From contig CM033393.1 in assembly GCA_019426215.1 (NCBI GenBank), forward strand, positions 4,436,046 through 4,500,045: 64,000 nt of DNA. The letters run 5' to 3'. Every line of letters begins with the position of its first letter. The stretch's first letter is position 1. Source of the stretch: Buddleja alternifolia. Taxonomy: Eukaryota > Streptophyta > Magnoliopsida > Lamiales > Scrophulariaceae. Position numbers and translations under genes: made by a program. Of this stretch, positions 24,081 through 34,477 are shown piece by piece. The notes beneath the pieces are model-generated. The model was not told where the DNA came from. It did no database searches and was given only the letters and a program-made list of their open reading frames with translations.

Positions 24081-24662
24081 TGTTGGGATATAGTGGAGTC
24101 GGATCAAAAATAGGATTGAAAGCCAGAAAATGGAGCCAAATAGAGTCAAGATGAAGACGAGATGGGTCGGAAAGATTCGAGGTCGCGAAAGAGTCGAAAC
24201 AATTGAAGATGGACTTGGAACAGGGTGGTAGCCGAGGCTACCAGTCCAGAATGTCAACAGCGAGTTTAGCCGCGGCTATAGGGTTTTTAGCCACGACTAC
24301 TGAACACAGATTCGAGACTTGAGGCACAAGTTGGCTAGATTTTGTGAGGATTTTAGCAGATTTTAGTCCTATTTTGATTGGGTTTGCTTCCTATTGTAAT
24401 AGGAATTGTTCCCTAAATTGTTAAGGATTGTTTTCCTTATTTGTTAGGGTTTAGACTTCTCTACTATTATAAATAGTAGAACTCTCCTTGTAATTGATGG
24501 ATTCACTCTTAAGAAATAAAGATGTAGTCTAAGTTGGCTCGTGGATGTAGGCAAGTTATGCCGAACCACGTTAAAGTTCTCATGTCGTTATCTTCATGTT
24601 TAGACTTAGTTTATATTGTTTCTTGATTATTTCTTCGTACTCTGATGTTATCATCCCTAACA
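24081..24662 (+). repeat. 3' LTR of the non-autonomous element
   Basis: Same length as the 5' LTR with scattered substitutions and compensating short indels in the TAGCCGCGGCTA-rich part. Confidence 0.85.
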
Positions 24663-25065
24663 CAACAAAACCGCTTTGTTCTGAAGAGATAAGATTTGTC
24701 AAGATACTAGCTAATTTATTATTCAACAATTTAGTGACAATTTTATTTACTAAGTTACATAAATTGATTGGACAAAATTCAGTCCATAGAGAAGGTGAGT
24801 CAGATTTAGGAATCAAAACCAAAGATGTAGTTGTAAAGCTGCGAGGTATAGGAGATCCTCCCATAAAATCACATGTCGTTGAAAACACATCTTCCTCCAT
24901 AATATCCTAGCATTTTTGATAGAAGAGAGACGAGAACCCACCAGTTCCAGTCGCGCTATCTGGATCAATTCCAAAAATAACCTCTCTTATTGCCTCCTTA
25001 CTCGGTTGCTTTGTTAAAAAGAAGGATTCCGCAGGTTGTACACAAGAAGAAATAGACTGTAGCAC
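24663..25065 (-). pseudogene. LINE A fragment 1: start of the reverse transcriptase
   Basis: Minus-strand reading gives KQPSKEAIREVIFGIDPDSA, TGTGGFSSLFYQKCWDI, then TTTSLVLIPKSDSP and FCPINLCNLVNKIVTKLL, ending ISSEQSGFV at the LTR element. This is the N-terminal part of an L1-type reverse transcriptase (family motif L-I-P-K ... R-P-I-S-L; here R is changed to C). The endonuclease and ORF1 are absent, so LINE A was 5'-truncated when it inserted. Confidence 0.8.
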
Positions 25066-25242
25066 TAGTATAATGTTTCAAATTATATAAAATACGAAAT
25101 GCAAATATTATACATTATAGATTTTCTTTTTTATATTTTAAAATAAAAGTGATATATAAATATAATATTCTTAAATATTCTTATGAGATTTATCTATGTG
25201 AGATTTTCAATAGACAACTTTATTAATATGCAATATGAGATA
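25066..25242. other. AT-rich spacer
   Basis: Host sequence between LINE A and LINE B. No feature recognised. Confidence 0.5.
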
Positions 25243-25259
25243 AATATTAAAGTTTATGA
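25243..25259 (+). repeat. Left target-site duplication of LINE B
   Basis: AATATTAAAGTTTATGA, identical to the right copy at 28212-28228. Confidence 0.95.
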
Positions 25260-25585
25260 TTGAGTCTCTTCAGCTCTGGTTTCAACTTCTTCAATTTCTA
25301 CACTATGGTATACATTTTATTTCCATTGACTTCTGTCCTCCAAACTTCACTCACCAATGGTAAGAAACTACGGGACTCACTCCACATATTGTAAAACTTG
25401 AATGGTTTCCTTGTAGTTATAGATTTCTGATTCATCCTAACCACTATAGGGCAGTGGTCAGATATCCCTTCTAGTAAAAATTTTGCTTCTGCTTCTAGAA
25501 ACTTCATACACCATTCCTGGTTAATAAAAGCTCGATCAATTCTAAAGAACATCCTCTGAAAATTCTCAAACATAGAAAAGAGAGC
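25260..25585 (-). pseudogene. LINE B endonuclease C-terminus, inverted
   Basis: Minus-strand translation reads RIDRAFINQEWCMKFLEAEA then EGISDHCPIVVRM and PFKFYNMWSES. The S-D-H motif is the end of the apurinic-type endonuclease that nicks target DNA for LINEs. After MYTIV a stop is followed by KLKKLKPELKRLN, which is where the linker to the reverse transcriptase starts. The plus-strand part resumes with almost the next residues. Confidence 0.85.
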
Positions 25586-25589
25586 AGAG

Positions 25590-28075
25590 GAGGCCCACTG
25601 TCATATGATAAATTTGCAGGAAACAGTAAATGCAAGTCCACTGAACATAACATTACAGGATCAAGTCAAGGAGAGTGATAAAGAGTATAGTAAGTTAACA
25701 AGAACAAGAGACAGCTACTTACAACAAAAATCAAAACAAACATGGTTACAAATGGGAGACATGAACACAGCATACTATCACAGAATCATCAAACAGAAAT
25801 AATACAGGAATAGGGTAAGTAAGATTGTTGATGGAGATAGAGAGATTACAGAGTATGAAGAGGTTACTGAGCATTTTGTAAACTTCTATAAAGGGATGTT
25901 GGGTACTCAAAGTGAGGTGAGGAGAACTGATCAGATGGTGTTTGAACAGGGGCCAAAATTGACTTTAGACATGCAGCTGCAGTTAATCAAACCCGTTACA
26001 GGAGAAGAGGTAAAACAAGCCATGTTCAGTATTTGTAGTACCAAGAGTCCAGAGCCTGATGGTTTTGGTAGTGGTTTCTTCAAAAAAGCCTGGAACATAG
26101 TGGTGCAGGAACTAAGTGGGGCAGTGCTGGATTTCTTCAATCATGGCACACTTCTAAAACAGGTGAATTGCACCTTGTTGAGTCTTATACCTAAAATAGA
26201 GAATCCCACAAAAGCTAGTGACTTCAGACCTATAGCTTGTTGTAATAGTATTTACAAATGCATTTCCAAGTTGATTTCTCAAAGATTGGCCCAAGTACTA
26301 CCTTATCTGGTGAATGAGAATCAAGGAGCTTTTACAAAAGGTAGATCAGTGGTGGATAATATCTTGATCAGTCAGGAAATCATTAGGCTATACAACAGAA
26401 AAAAGAATGTATCACCAAGGTGCCTAATGAAGATAGACATTAAAAAGACTTATGATAGTGTGGAATGGATATTTTTGAAGGAATGTCTTGATGGGTTCAG
26501 GTTTCCACAAAGGTTTAGGGACTGGATTTGAGAGTGTGTTACAAGTACTTCCTACTCTGTTGTCCTTAATGGGGAGACACATGGTTTCTTTAGAGGGCAA
26601 AAAGGTTTGAGGCAGGGGGATCCCATGTCCCCGTTGCTGTTTGTTTTGATCATGGAATATCTTACCAGATCAATACATCTAGCTACTAAACACCCTAAGT
26701 TCAGGTATCATCCTGGTTCTAAAAGTTTGAATATTACAAATATATGCTTTGCCGATGATCTTATGACCTTCTGCAATGCAAATACTCAGTCAGTTAGTGC
26801 TTTATGGGATGCTTTTCATATGTTCTCTGAAACTTCTGGATTAAGGGCAAATCAGGGAAAATCAAGTATGTTCATAAGAGGGGTGTCTCAAGACACAAAG
26901 AACAAGTTACTAGAGATCACTGGATTTATTGCAGGAGAGTTTCTCATGAAATACCTTGGGATCCCTCTATTCCCTACAAAATGGAGTAAGGCGGATTGTT
27001 TTGTGCTAGTGGAAAGAATAATAAGCAAACTTACAGGATGGGCATCAAGAAATCTGTCATATGCAGGAAGGGTTCAACTGACAAATATAGTGTTGATGAC
27101 ACTTCATATCTATTGGGCTCAAGTATTCATCCTTCCTCAATCAATCATGAAGCTAATAGAGCAAAAGTGCAGGGATTTCCTTTAGGGCAGAACTGAAACA
27201 AGGAAGAGAATAATTCCAATTAGCTGGGATCAGATATGCAGGAAGAAAAAGTAAGGAGGTTTGAATATGCAGTGTTGTCGTGCTTGGAATATAGCTGCAA
27301 TTGGTAGGCAGGTTTGGGCTATTGCTAGCAAGAAGGATTCTCTATGGGTCAAGTGGATTGGGAGCATCTATCTAAAAGGGTAGGACTTATGGACTTATCA
27401 ACCATCCCTAGATAGTAGCTGGGCTTGGAAAAAGATAAATCATGTTAAAAGAAAGATTGAAGCTGGATTTGTGCAACAAAGGGGATTCAGTGTAGCTTCA
27501 GGTAAATACTCAATTAAACTTTGTTATAATTGGATAAGAGGGGAGCAGGAGATCTTTACTTTTGCAAGATTAGCATGGAATCCTTATACTATACCCCGAC
27601 ATGCGTTTACTGTTTGGATGGTGTTACATGGGAAACTAATGACCAAGGATAGGATGAGTTGTTTTGTGCAAGGAGTGGATATAACATGTGTTATGTGTGG
27701 GATGGGAACTGAAAGCATTATGCATTTGTTCTTTGAGTGTTCTTGGAGTAGGAAATTATTGAGCTTAATCATGAAGTGGTTAAAAGCTGATACTTGGTAT
27801 TTTCAATTTCAACGACGGACCTATTGGCTAAATTATGCATTTAAGGGATGGTAGTATAGACAGAGGGTAAATATTGCTGGATATGCAGGAGTTATTAATA
27901 GAATATGGGGAGAAAGAAACAAAAGAATCTTTGAGCAGAAGGAACAGACCAGTGAAACAATTTTTACACAATTACAAGGGGAGTTGTGTTTCAAGATTAT
28001 GGACTGGAGTAGTAATTGTAAATTGAATAGAGATAGAAATTTATTGGCTGCTATACTTGAAGCTGAGTCATAGTT
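25590..28075 (+). pseudogene. LINE B ORF2: reverse transcriptase and zinc finger, nonsense-broken
   Basis: One reading frame runs from about 25605 to 27854. In order: a linker ending QKSKQTWLQMGDMNTAYYHR, the VNCTLLSLIPKIENP and DFRPIACCNSIYKCISKLI blocks, GAFTKGRSVVDNILISQEI, RCLMKIDIKKTYDSVEW, LRQGDPMSPLLFVLIMEYL, the catalytic NICFADDLMTFC (about 26740-26775), MKYLGIPLF, and the zinc-finger region with CVMCGMGTESIMHLFFECSW (27690-27750). The frame is interrupted by stops at 25800, 26529, 27183, 27252, 27381 and 27852, with no frameshift visible over this length. Both catalytic aspartates remain. It cannot produce a full enzyme now. Confidence 0.9.
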
Positions 28076-28211
28076 TGTGTTTGAGTGCTTTTTTTTGTAA
28101 GTTGATCTATTGACTTCAAGGCTAGACTGAGTGTCTCCCTAGAAGCCTGTGTATGAAACATTGCGATTTGGTGGGGGTTTTTAATACAATAATTACTTTA
28201 CCTAAAAAAAC

Positions 28212-28228
28212 AATATTAAAGTTTATGA
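28212..28228 (+). repeat. Right target-site duplication of LINE B
   Basis: Identical to 25243-25259 and placed directly after the A-rich 3' end of the element. Confidence 0.95.
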
Positions 28229-28734
28229 CTTTATTTTATTTTAATATCTTACTTATTTTGAATGAAACTATAAAAATATAAATAAGCAAACATACATATT
28301 TCATTTCAGACCTTTTAAATAAATATATGTTCTACTTTTGTGTATTTAATGATATTATTTTAAATAATTATGTCTATGACAATGTAAAGAAAAGGATGGA
28401 CATAGTTAAATAAAAGTATAGTTGTAATTTTTATGTTGCTAAATTGTTGAAAAAACAATGAGTTTGTTTGGTATTAGCCTCATTTCTTGAAAGACAAGAG
28501 GGTAATCTGCCCTTTTATATACAACAAAAGGGGTAATACGCCCCCTTTCAAGAATATAAGGGGGTGAAATGCTTTTTACCCTTTATTTAAGTGATAGAAT
28601 GAGACAATAATTGAGCTCAAATAAAACAAAAATGCAAATTATTTGTATGTATAATTGGTCAAGGAACTTTCAGTTATTCAATAAGATGCTTAAAATAATT
28701 AATATGATATTTATTATTTAAGCTTAAGTCGTAT

Positions 28735-28855
28735 TCAGCCTCAAATTGCATATAAGGACCATCAATATTTTATTTTCCTTGCATATAAGGACCATCGGTA
28801 TTTTTTTAGGAAAACAAAATACTGATGGTCCTTATCTGCAATTTAAGGTGGTGTT
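28735..28855. repeat. Small hairpin element, copy in module A
   Basis: Inverted arms of about 40 bases (AAGGACCATCAATATTTTAT against its complement AAAATACTGATGGTCCTT) surround a second half-copy of the left arm. The same element occurs at 34996-35115 and 43872-43992. It looks like a small MITE that predates the duplication. Confidence 0.65.
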
Positions 28856-30265
28856 GGCCTTTGATGTTAACTGCCAAATAGACCAATAAATAGTTTTTTC
28901 TTGAATCCATTTGTATTTAGTCAATTTTTTTCTTAAAGTCAAAAATATTTAATTAATTGGACTACAGAGTTAAGTGATTTTACTATTTAATTTTGAAAAA
29001 TATGTTTAATTTATTTGTCTCTAAATAAAAGTAAAGAATATTTGTAAAATAAAAATGTGAGGTTTAGAAAAAGAGCTGTGTAACCTTTTTAAGTGAGTTC
29101 ATTTAATATCTCCCAAAAAAAAAAAAAAAAATTGAGTTCATTTAAGGTAAAAGATTCTAATTAATGCTGAACAATTCATTACAAAGTGAAAGTGATGGAA
29201 CAATTAATGGTTTCTTCTTGGCCACGTTGTCCCACAATTCTTGTCATGTCCTGCATTTGGCATTTTCTGTTTTAAAATGTTGTTTTTATCTCGCAATATA
29301 CTTATATTTAAATTAAAATCTTCTATAATAGTGTTTCATTGTATTTCATATTATAGTCACACAATAATAGTATATAACCATGTGAAATTTATATTTAAGA
29401 AAATATTATAAGCAAATGTCATGGATACGTAAGACGAAATAAAATGTTTGTTTTACGATAATTAATACAAATTGCATGTCCTGAACCCACAAGTCTGTTG
29501 GATGCCGAGAAATGTCTAACTTCAAATTAAGTTATGAAACACCAGTCATAAAGGCATATTCACTTCTCTAACTTCAGATTGAGTTATGAATCATCTATCA
29601 TAAAGGTATATTTAAATAGTCGCATGTGAACATGTTAATTCTTACTTAGCAAATTACTCGATTTCTCCTCATATTTTTTTATGCGGAATTGCTTCACCAA
29701 ACACCCCACTTCAGAGCATTATGAGGCATTCTCGTCAATGCTCGACATGGTTCAATATAATAGTGTTTTTTTGTTATAATCGGCTCTGGTATCATTTAAC
29801 ATGTCTAGTACTCGTTGAACAGAAAAAAATATCTTTGAACCAACCGACTGCAATGTTCACATGTTGGATGGATGACATTACAAACACAATATGATATATA
29901 CAAAATTAATAAGTAAACATAACGAGATTGATTTTGATAGAATGGGCTTTAATCGTTTAAGTAAAAAGAAGATTGAGCTTTGGTTCTCGTATGTGAAAAC
30001 ATTTCTTGAAAGATATTCTCCTAATTGCATTTGAGAGTGCTTCGAGAGATTAATTTTGAACCTTCAAATTTGTGAATAAAGAGACAAATTAAACAAAAGG
30101 AAAAGAAAAGTAATTAAACACAATACGGTCGATGTGTTATACCGGTCCGGTTATAGGAATTTGTTTTTGTGGATTTTAGAAATAAAGTTGTGGCTAGAAT
30201 CATTTGTGGGCTCAAAAGTGATTAAGGAAAATATAATTGGTGGCTTTCATTTAGTATGAAGCTTT

Positions 30266-31684
30266 GGAAAAATTGCACTTTTAGTCGCACAAAATAGCTA
30301 CGTGCACACTATTGGTCCCAAACTTTACGGGATTTGCACATTTAGTCCCACGAGATGAAATTTCATTGCACATTAAGTCCTAGGTTTAAAAAAATTGACA
30401 AAAATCATAGTCAACTTTGGAAAATTGCATAAGACCCCCAAAGATATATAAAAACTTGCAAACTCCTCCCCCACCCAGGGTTTTTAAATATGTTTTTTCC
30501 TACTTTTTTTTTCCTTTTTTCTTTCTTCTTTCCCCTCTCTTCTTCCCCTAGGTTGCAGCAGACCAACTCCCACACCACCTTTCTATAACCCGCCTCCACC
30601 AATGATGCTCTGCCGCCTCCATCCCCCTGCCACTAACACCCATCACACATACAACTTCGCTTGGAACCAACACCGCCATCACAAAATTCTACCCAAATCT
30701 CTCCACACCCAAATTACAACAAACCGTCGCGTGCCCACCCCAAATTGAGATGCCACCGTTGCGTCTCTACTGTCTAGCCACCAACTGTCCATCTGGATCG
30801 CGTCTCTACCTAGTGTCGCCACACTTCCACCTTTTTGATGTATTTCCTTTGATTTTTGCTGGGGGTTTTTTTATTTTTTTAACTTTTAGAGTTGTTTTCT
30901 ATTTATTTTTTCATGTTTTTCTCAACTTTTCTGGCTTCTCAAACTTTTTTTCCTATTTTACTGATTTATATTATTTGTGTTTTCAATATTTTTTTATAAT
31001 TTTAATTATTTTGTTTATGATTTATTTCATTTTTCTTATTGTTTAATATTATTTTTATCAATTTTTTTTAAAATGAGTTTTCTAATCTTTAAGACATTTC
31101 TAAGAAAAAAACAGAGAAGAAGAAAAGATTTGGAATTTCAAAAAAAATCAAAAGACTCTATCAAAGAAAAATAGATTATTTTTAAAAAATAATAAAATAC
31201 AAACTTAGGATTTCTAAAAATTTAAAAACTCAATCAAAAATAAGAACAATAAGAAAAAGTCAGAAAATCAATTAAAGAATCTTAAACAAAATAAACAAAT
31301 CAGAATTTTTTTTTGAAAAAACTAAATTTTTTCTTAGAAATATTAAAAAATCTTAAAGAAAGGTGGAGATGGGTTAGTGGTCAAGGAGTTGGTCTGTTAA
31401 AGCCTACGGGAAGAATAGGAAAGAAAAGAGAAAAGAGAAATAAAAAAGACTAGGAAAAAACATATTAAAACCAAGGGGGTGGGAAGTTTGCAAGTTTTAC
31501 TTAATTTTGGGGGGGTTTTATGCAACTTTCAGAAGTTGATTAACTATTTTCGTCAATTTTTCTATGGTCAAGACTAAATGTGCAATGAAATTTCATCCTG
31601 TGCGACTAAATTTGCAAGTCCCGTAAAGTTTGAAACCAATAGTGTGTACATATCTATTTTGTGGGACTAAAAGTGCAATTTTCC
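30266..31684. mobile_element. Long-inverted-repeat element in module A
   Basis: Modules B and C are uninterrupted at this point. The ends are inverted repeats of about 250 bp (30266-30515 against 31435-31684) that start GGAAAAATTGCACTTTTAGTC. The interior has a C-rich and an A/T-rich part that also partly mirror each other, and only chance open frames. ATGAAG before and ATCAAG after may be a damaged target duplication, and about 17 host bases are missing after the insert. Non-autonomous DNA transposon, possibly Mutator-like. No transposase. Confidence 0.7.
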
Positions 31685-32349
31685 ATCAAGTACATAGATG
31701 TCAAGCTCATTTGAAATTGACTTGCCAGACCACAACATTGGAGCCTAGTTAAGTTTCTCCATTTTCAGTGAAGATCATAGCTTAATAGCTTATTCCTTGT
31801 CATGTCGGTGGAATTGCGAACTTATGGTTGACAAACAAATCAAGTTACTCAATACTCAACTAGACAGTGATTGTTATAAATTCATTTGAGCTCGACTCTT
31901 TGACATAACAAATTAAGTTTGTGTAGATATTTAACCTCGACGCCATTAGTGAAAAAAAAATGTGTGAAAAAAAATTATACTACTGAAGCTCAATTCGAAT
32001 TTGACTCGATTAAAGTTCGTACGAGTTCAGTTACTCTAATATAAACTTTTTAGTTTGTTAATAATTCGAACAAACTTTAACAACTATTTGTGACGTTTGA
32101 CCCATCTTTATTCGTTACAACCCTAACTTCGGTGACCAAATTAGGATATATGTTTCAACGAGTTTTGGCACAAGAAACATTCCGTGAAAATTAAGTTCCG
32201 TTTGTTGAGATGATCATTATGAATTTCACCTGACCTGGACATTTTTTCTTCATTAAAAAAAAAACAATTTAACTTGAAAAAAAGGGGCCATATTGGAAAC
32301 TTATATATAAAGTTTGGTCTCTGATTTAGGTCGGATCGGTTGATCCTCT

Positions 32350-33030
32350 CTATCTCATCCTCAATTGGAAACATTCTTTGGTGTCATGTCTCGTTAGAGT
32401 CGTGATAAATATTTGTGCTTTAACTGCCTCAGATTGTTCCTGCAAAGACATCATCAATTCATACGAGGTTAGGTCAGGTCTAGGGTCGCATGTACCATCA
32501 TACCTCATTAGTTCAGGCATTTTAAAGTTGGCTAAGGGCACTTCTCTCAAAATGTCGACGCAGAACGGGGAGTTTCTAGCCCTCAACGGTGTCACATGCC
32601 TAAACTTTCTCTTAGGCGCTTCCACTTATGACTGACCACATCCAGTTTCTCGTACATATCTTCAATTTTTGCCCGGGAGAGCGTTGGTTTCTCCTTCGAA
32701 ACCTCAGTCATAGGGGCTTTCCCCTTTCCTTCGTCCAACATCCTACGACTGTCCACTTTGTCATCAGACGAATCCTCAAGTTCATCTGATAGATGCCTCT
32801 GTTCTTCATTCTTCTCACTATCACTCTCTTCACCTCTTTGCCTGTGGAATAATCTCCTCGGGGTTGGAGGTGAAAGATGCACTTGACCTATATTTGGTGT
32901 TGTTGGGGTCTGTGCCATAAGCCTCCGCAGTATCTCATCCCCATGCTCTTTCAACTTTCTGTTCAACTCCTCCATCGTCATGGTGATCACTCCTGCACTC
33001 GTAGCCACATCTTCTCTGTGCCTCACTTCG
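32350..33030 (-). pseudogene. gag: gag fragment of the gypsy remnant
   Basis: Two overlapping minus-strand frames (33026-32592 and 32625-32350) cover the N-terminal part of a plant gypsy gag. The first has an acidic, charged stretch (EESDSEKNEEQRHLSDELED). The second contains LREVPLANFKMPELMRYDGT followed by DPRPDLTSYELMMSLQ, the conserved start of the gag domain. A frameshift lies at about 32600-32625. The end is deleted. Confidence 0.75.
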
Positions 33031-33149
33031 TCCGGACAATCGGTGGATGACTCCTCTTACCGAACTTGCTTCAACTCTTGATTCACAGCGTCCATATCCA
33101 AATTTCTACTCAGCAACCCGAAGTAAATGTTCCCACAGACCGCGCCAAC

Positions 33150-33843
33150 TGATTTAGGTCGGATCGGTTGATCCTCTCTATCTCAGTCTGAGTCAAGTCA
33201 CACGACTAAACGAGGTGAAAATTAGATTATAGACTGCACTTAGATGATACTAAGATGTCTACGTACCCACTTGGGGATCAAGTCTAACGTAGTTCAGGTA
33301 TGAGATACACTTCCAGTTGGAGAGTCGTATTTGCGTACGAAGAGCCCAAATTTGTATATAGGGAACTTACTCTCAAGTTTATAGTAGAAAATCAGATTGT
33401 GAACCCTTATTACTTGTTCTGAGATGATATTTATAGATGTCCGTGTCGTACGGATATGATAGTGACAGTCGGGGCCCTAAGATCATACCACGTGTAGTTA
33501 ATAGACGGTTCTAATCCCGGGTCTCACTTAAGGTTACGGGTCGACCCTATTGGGTCCATTTAGAAACATGCGGATCCTTCGAACCTAACGCCAGAGCATA
33601 TCTTGTATTTGATGAAGGTTGAACTTGTATTCACTTTCACCACTCACTAGACTCGTATTAATGATCGACCTGGGAGTTTTGGAGAGGTAAATCAACGTCA
33701 CCAACAGGTTCGTGTACACGAACGACCCAGGACCCAAGGTTCGTGTACACGAACGACCCGGGACCCAAGCTTCGTGTACACGAACGACCCGGGACCCAAG
33801 CTTCGTGTACACGAACGACCCGGGACCCAAGCTTGGTATATCA
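33150..33843 (-). repeat. LTR of the gypsy remnant (694 bp)
   Basis: On the plus strand it starts TGATTTAGGTCGG and ends TATATCA. Its first 36 bases recur at 32322-32357 as the stub of the other LTR. It contains four 31-bp tandem repeats near its right end. Confidence 0.9.
33708..33831. repeat. Four 31-bp tandem repeats with a perfect palindrome
   Basis: Units at 33708, 33739, 33770 and 33801. Each holds the 14-base palindrome TTCGTGTACACGAA followed by CGACCCGGGACCCAAG (CAGG in the first unit). They lie in the gypsy LTR. Confidence 0.95.
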
Positions 33844-34451
33844 GTCTCAAGTGGAGTTAAAACAACTTAAAAATAATTTATTTCTTCCAACTAATTAAGT
33901 GGCCTATAGAAACCAAGCTATCAATTGTTTGCCTTCACTTTCAAACTTCAAGTTTGAAAGAAAGAATAAAATGAAAGGCAATTAGCTTTTTATATTGATA
34001 TTGATATTAGGAGTGTAAAGAAAAGGAAAATGAACATTGTGGAGCCTCACAGTTCTCAGCCAGTTACCCTATTTTTGGAACATAGACAGCCCCATTCACT
34101 TTGATCAAATTGACCAATTTTAGCCTAAAATATTTTTTTTCTTTTTTATTTTTCACTTCACCAACACAAAATGATACATTATCTTTCTATATATATAACA
34201 GAAGGTGGTCCATGATTATAATGACAAAACTAATTAAAGTTGCAGTATAATCCTGAAGTTTTGAGTTGTATTAATTAGGACAATTTGTGAAAATAATTAA
34301 TATGTTTGGTATTGCTTGCATAGTAACATAATTGTAAAAAAATTCGAAATCAATAAGTGAATACCTCGAAAAGAGATACCTTTTCTTTTCCATGAAAATA
34401 ATACAATTATGCGTGAAAATATAAACAAAAATTATATTATCTACAAAACCT

Positions 34452-34477
34452 ATATATATATATATATATATATATAT
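34452..34477. repeat. (TA)n microsatellite
   Basis: Uninterrupted TA run near the end of module A. Module B has a shorter run at the same place. Confidence 0.85.

Larger units (their letters stand above)
22292..24662 (+). mobile_element. Non-autonomous LTR element (copia-type ends)
   Basis: Two LTRs of 582 bp (22292-22873 and 24081-24662) begin TGTTGGGATATAG and end CCCTAA(C/A)A. The primer-binding site TAGTATCAGAGC at about 22876 is of the initiator-methionine tRNA type, and the purine tract AGTGGGAGAT precedes the 3' LTR. The 1.2-kb interior contains no readable gag or pol, so the element would depend on proteins from an autonomous copia relative. It splits LINE A inside the Q-S-G-F-V block of the reverse transcriptase. 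The target duplication is not clear (AATGA left, CAACA right). Confidence 0.85.
25260..28211 (+). mobile_element. LINE B: L1-type LINE with inverted 5' piece
   Basis: The element is flanked by a perfect 17-bp direct repeat, AATATTAAAGTTTATGA, at 25243-25259 and 28212-28228. An A run (28204-28210) precedes the right repeat, as expected for target-primed reverse transcription. From about 25590 the plus strand encodes the ORF2 region after the endonuclease, through reverse transcriptase and zinc finger to a 3' tail. From 25260 to about 25585 the minus strand encodes the end of the endonuclease. The inverted piece is the part that should lie just upstream of the sense part, which is the pattern left by twin priming. 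ORF1 and most of the endonuclease are missing. Confidence 0.9.
32322..33843 (-). mobile_element. Gypsy remnant with one LTR and a 36-bp stub of the other
   Basis: Perfect 5-bp target duplication GTCTC at 32317-32321 and 33844-33848; the empty site in modules B and C reads TTTGGTCTCAAGTGG. On the minus strand the order is full LTR (33843-33150), primer-binding region TTGGCGCGGTCTGTGGGAA, gag, then a stub of the 3' LTR (32357-32322). Everything from inside gag to near the end of the second LTR has been deleted. Confidence 0.9.

Noticed and set aside
30411..31174. Open frames inside the long-inverted-repeat element
   Set aside because: Low-complexity lysine- or phenylalanine-rich translations from A- and T-rich runs; no protein sense.
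33585..33830. 81-codon frame with repeated GPGSFVYT-like units
   Set aside because: It is a translation of the 31-bp tandem repeats in an LTR, not a repeat protein.
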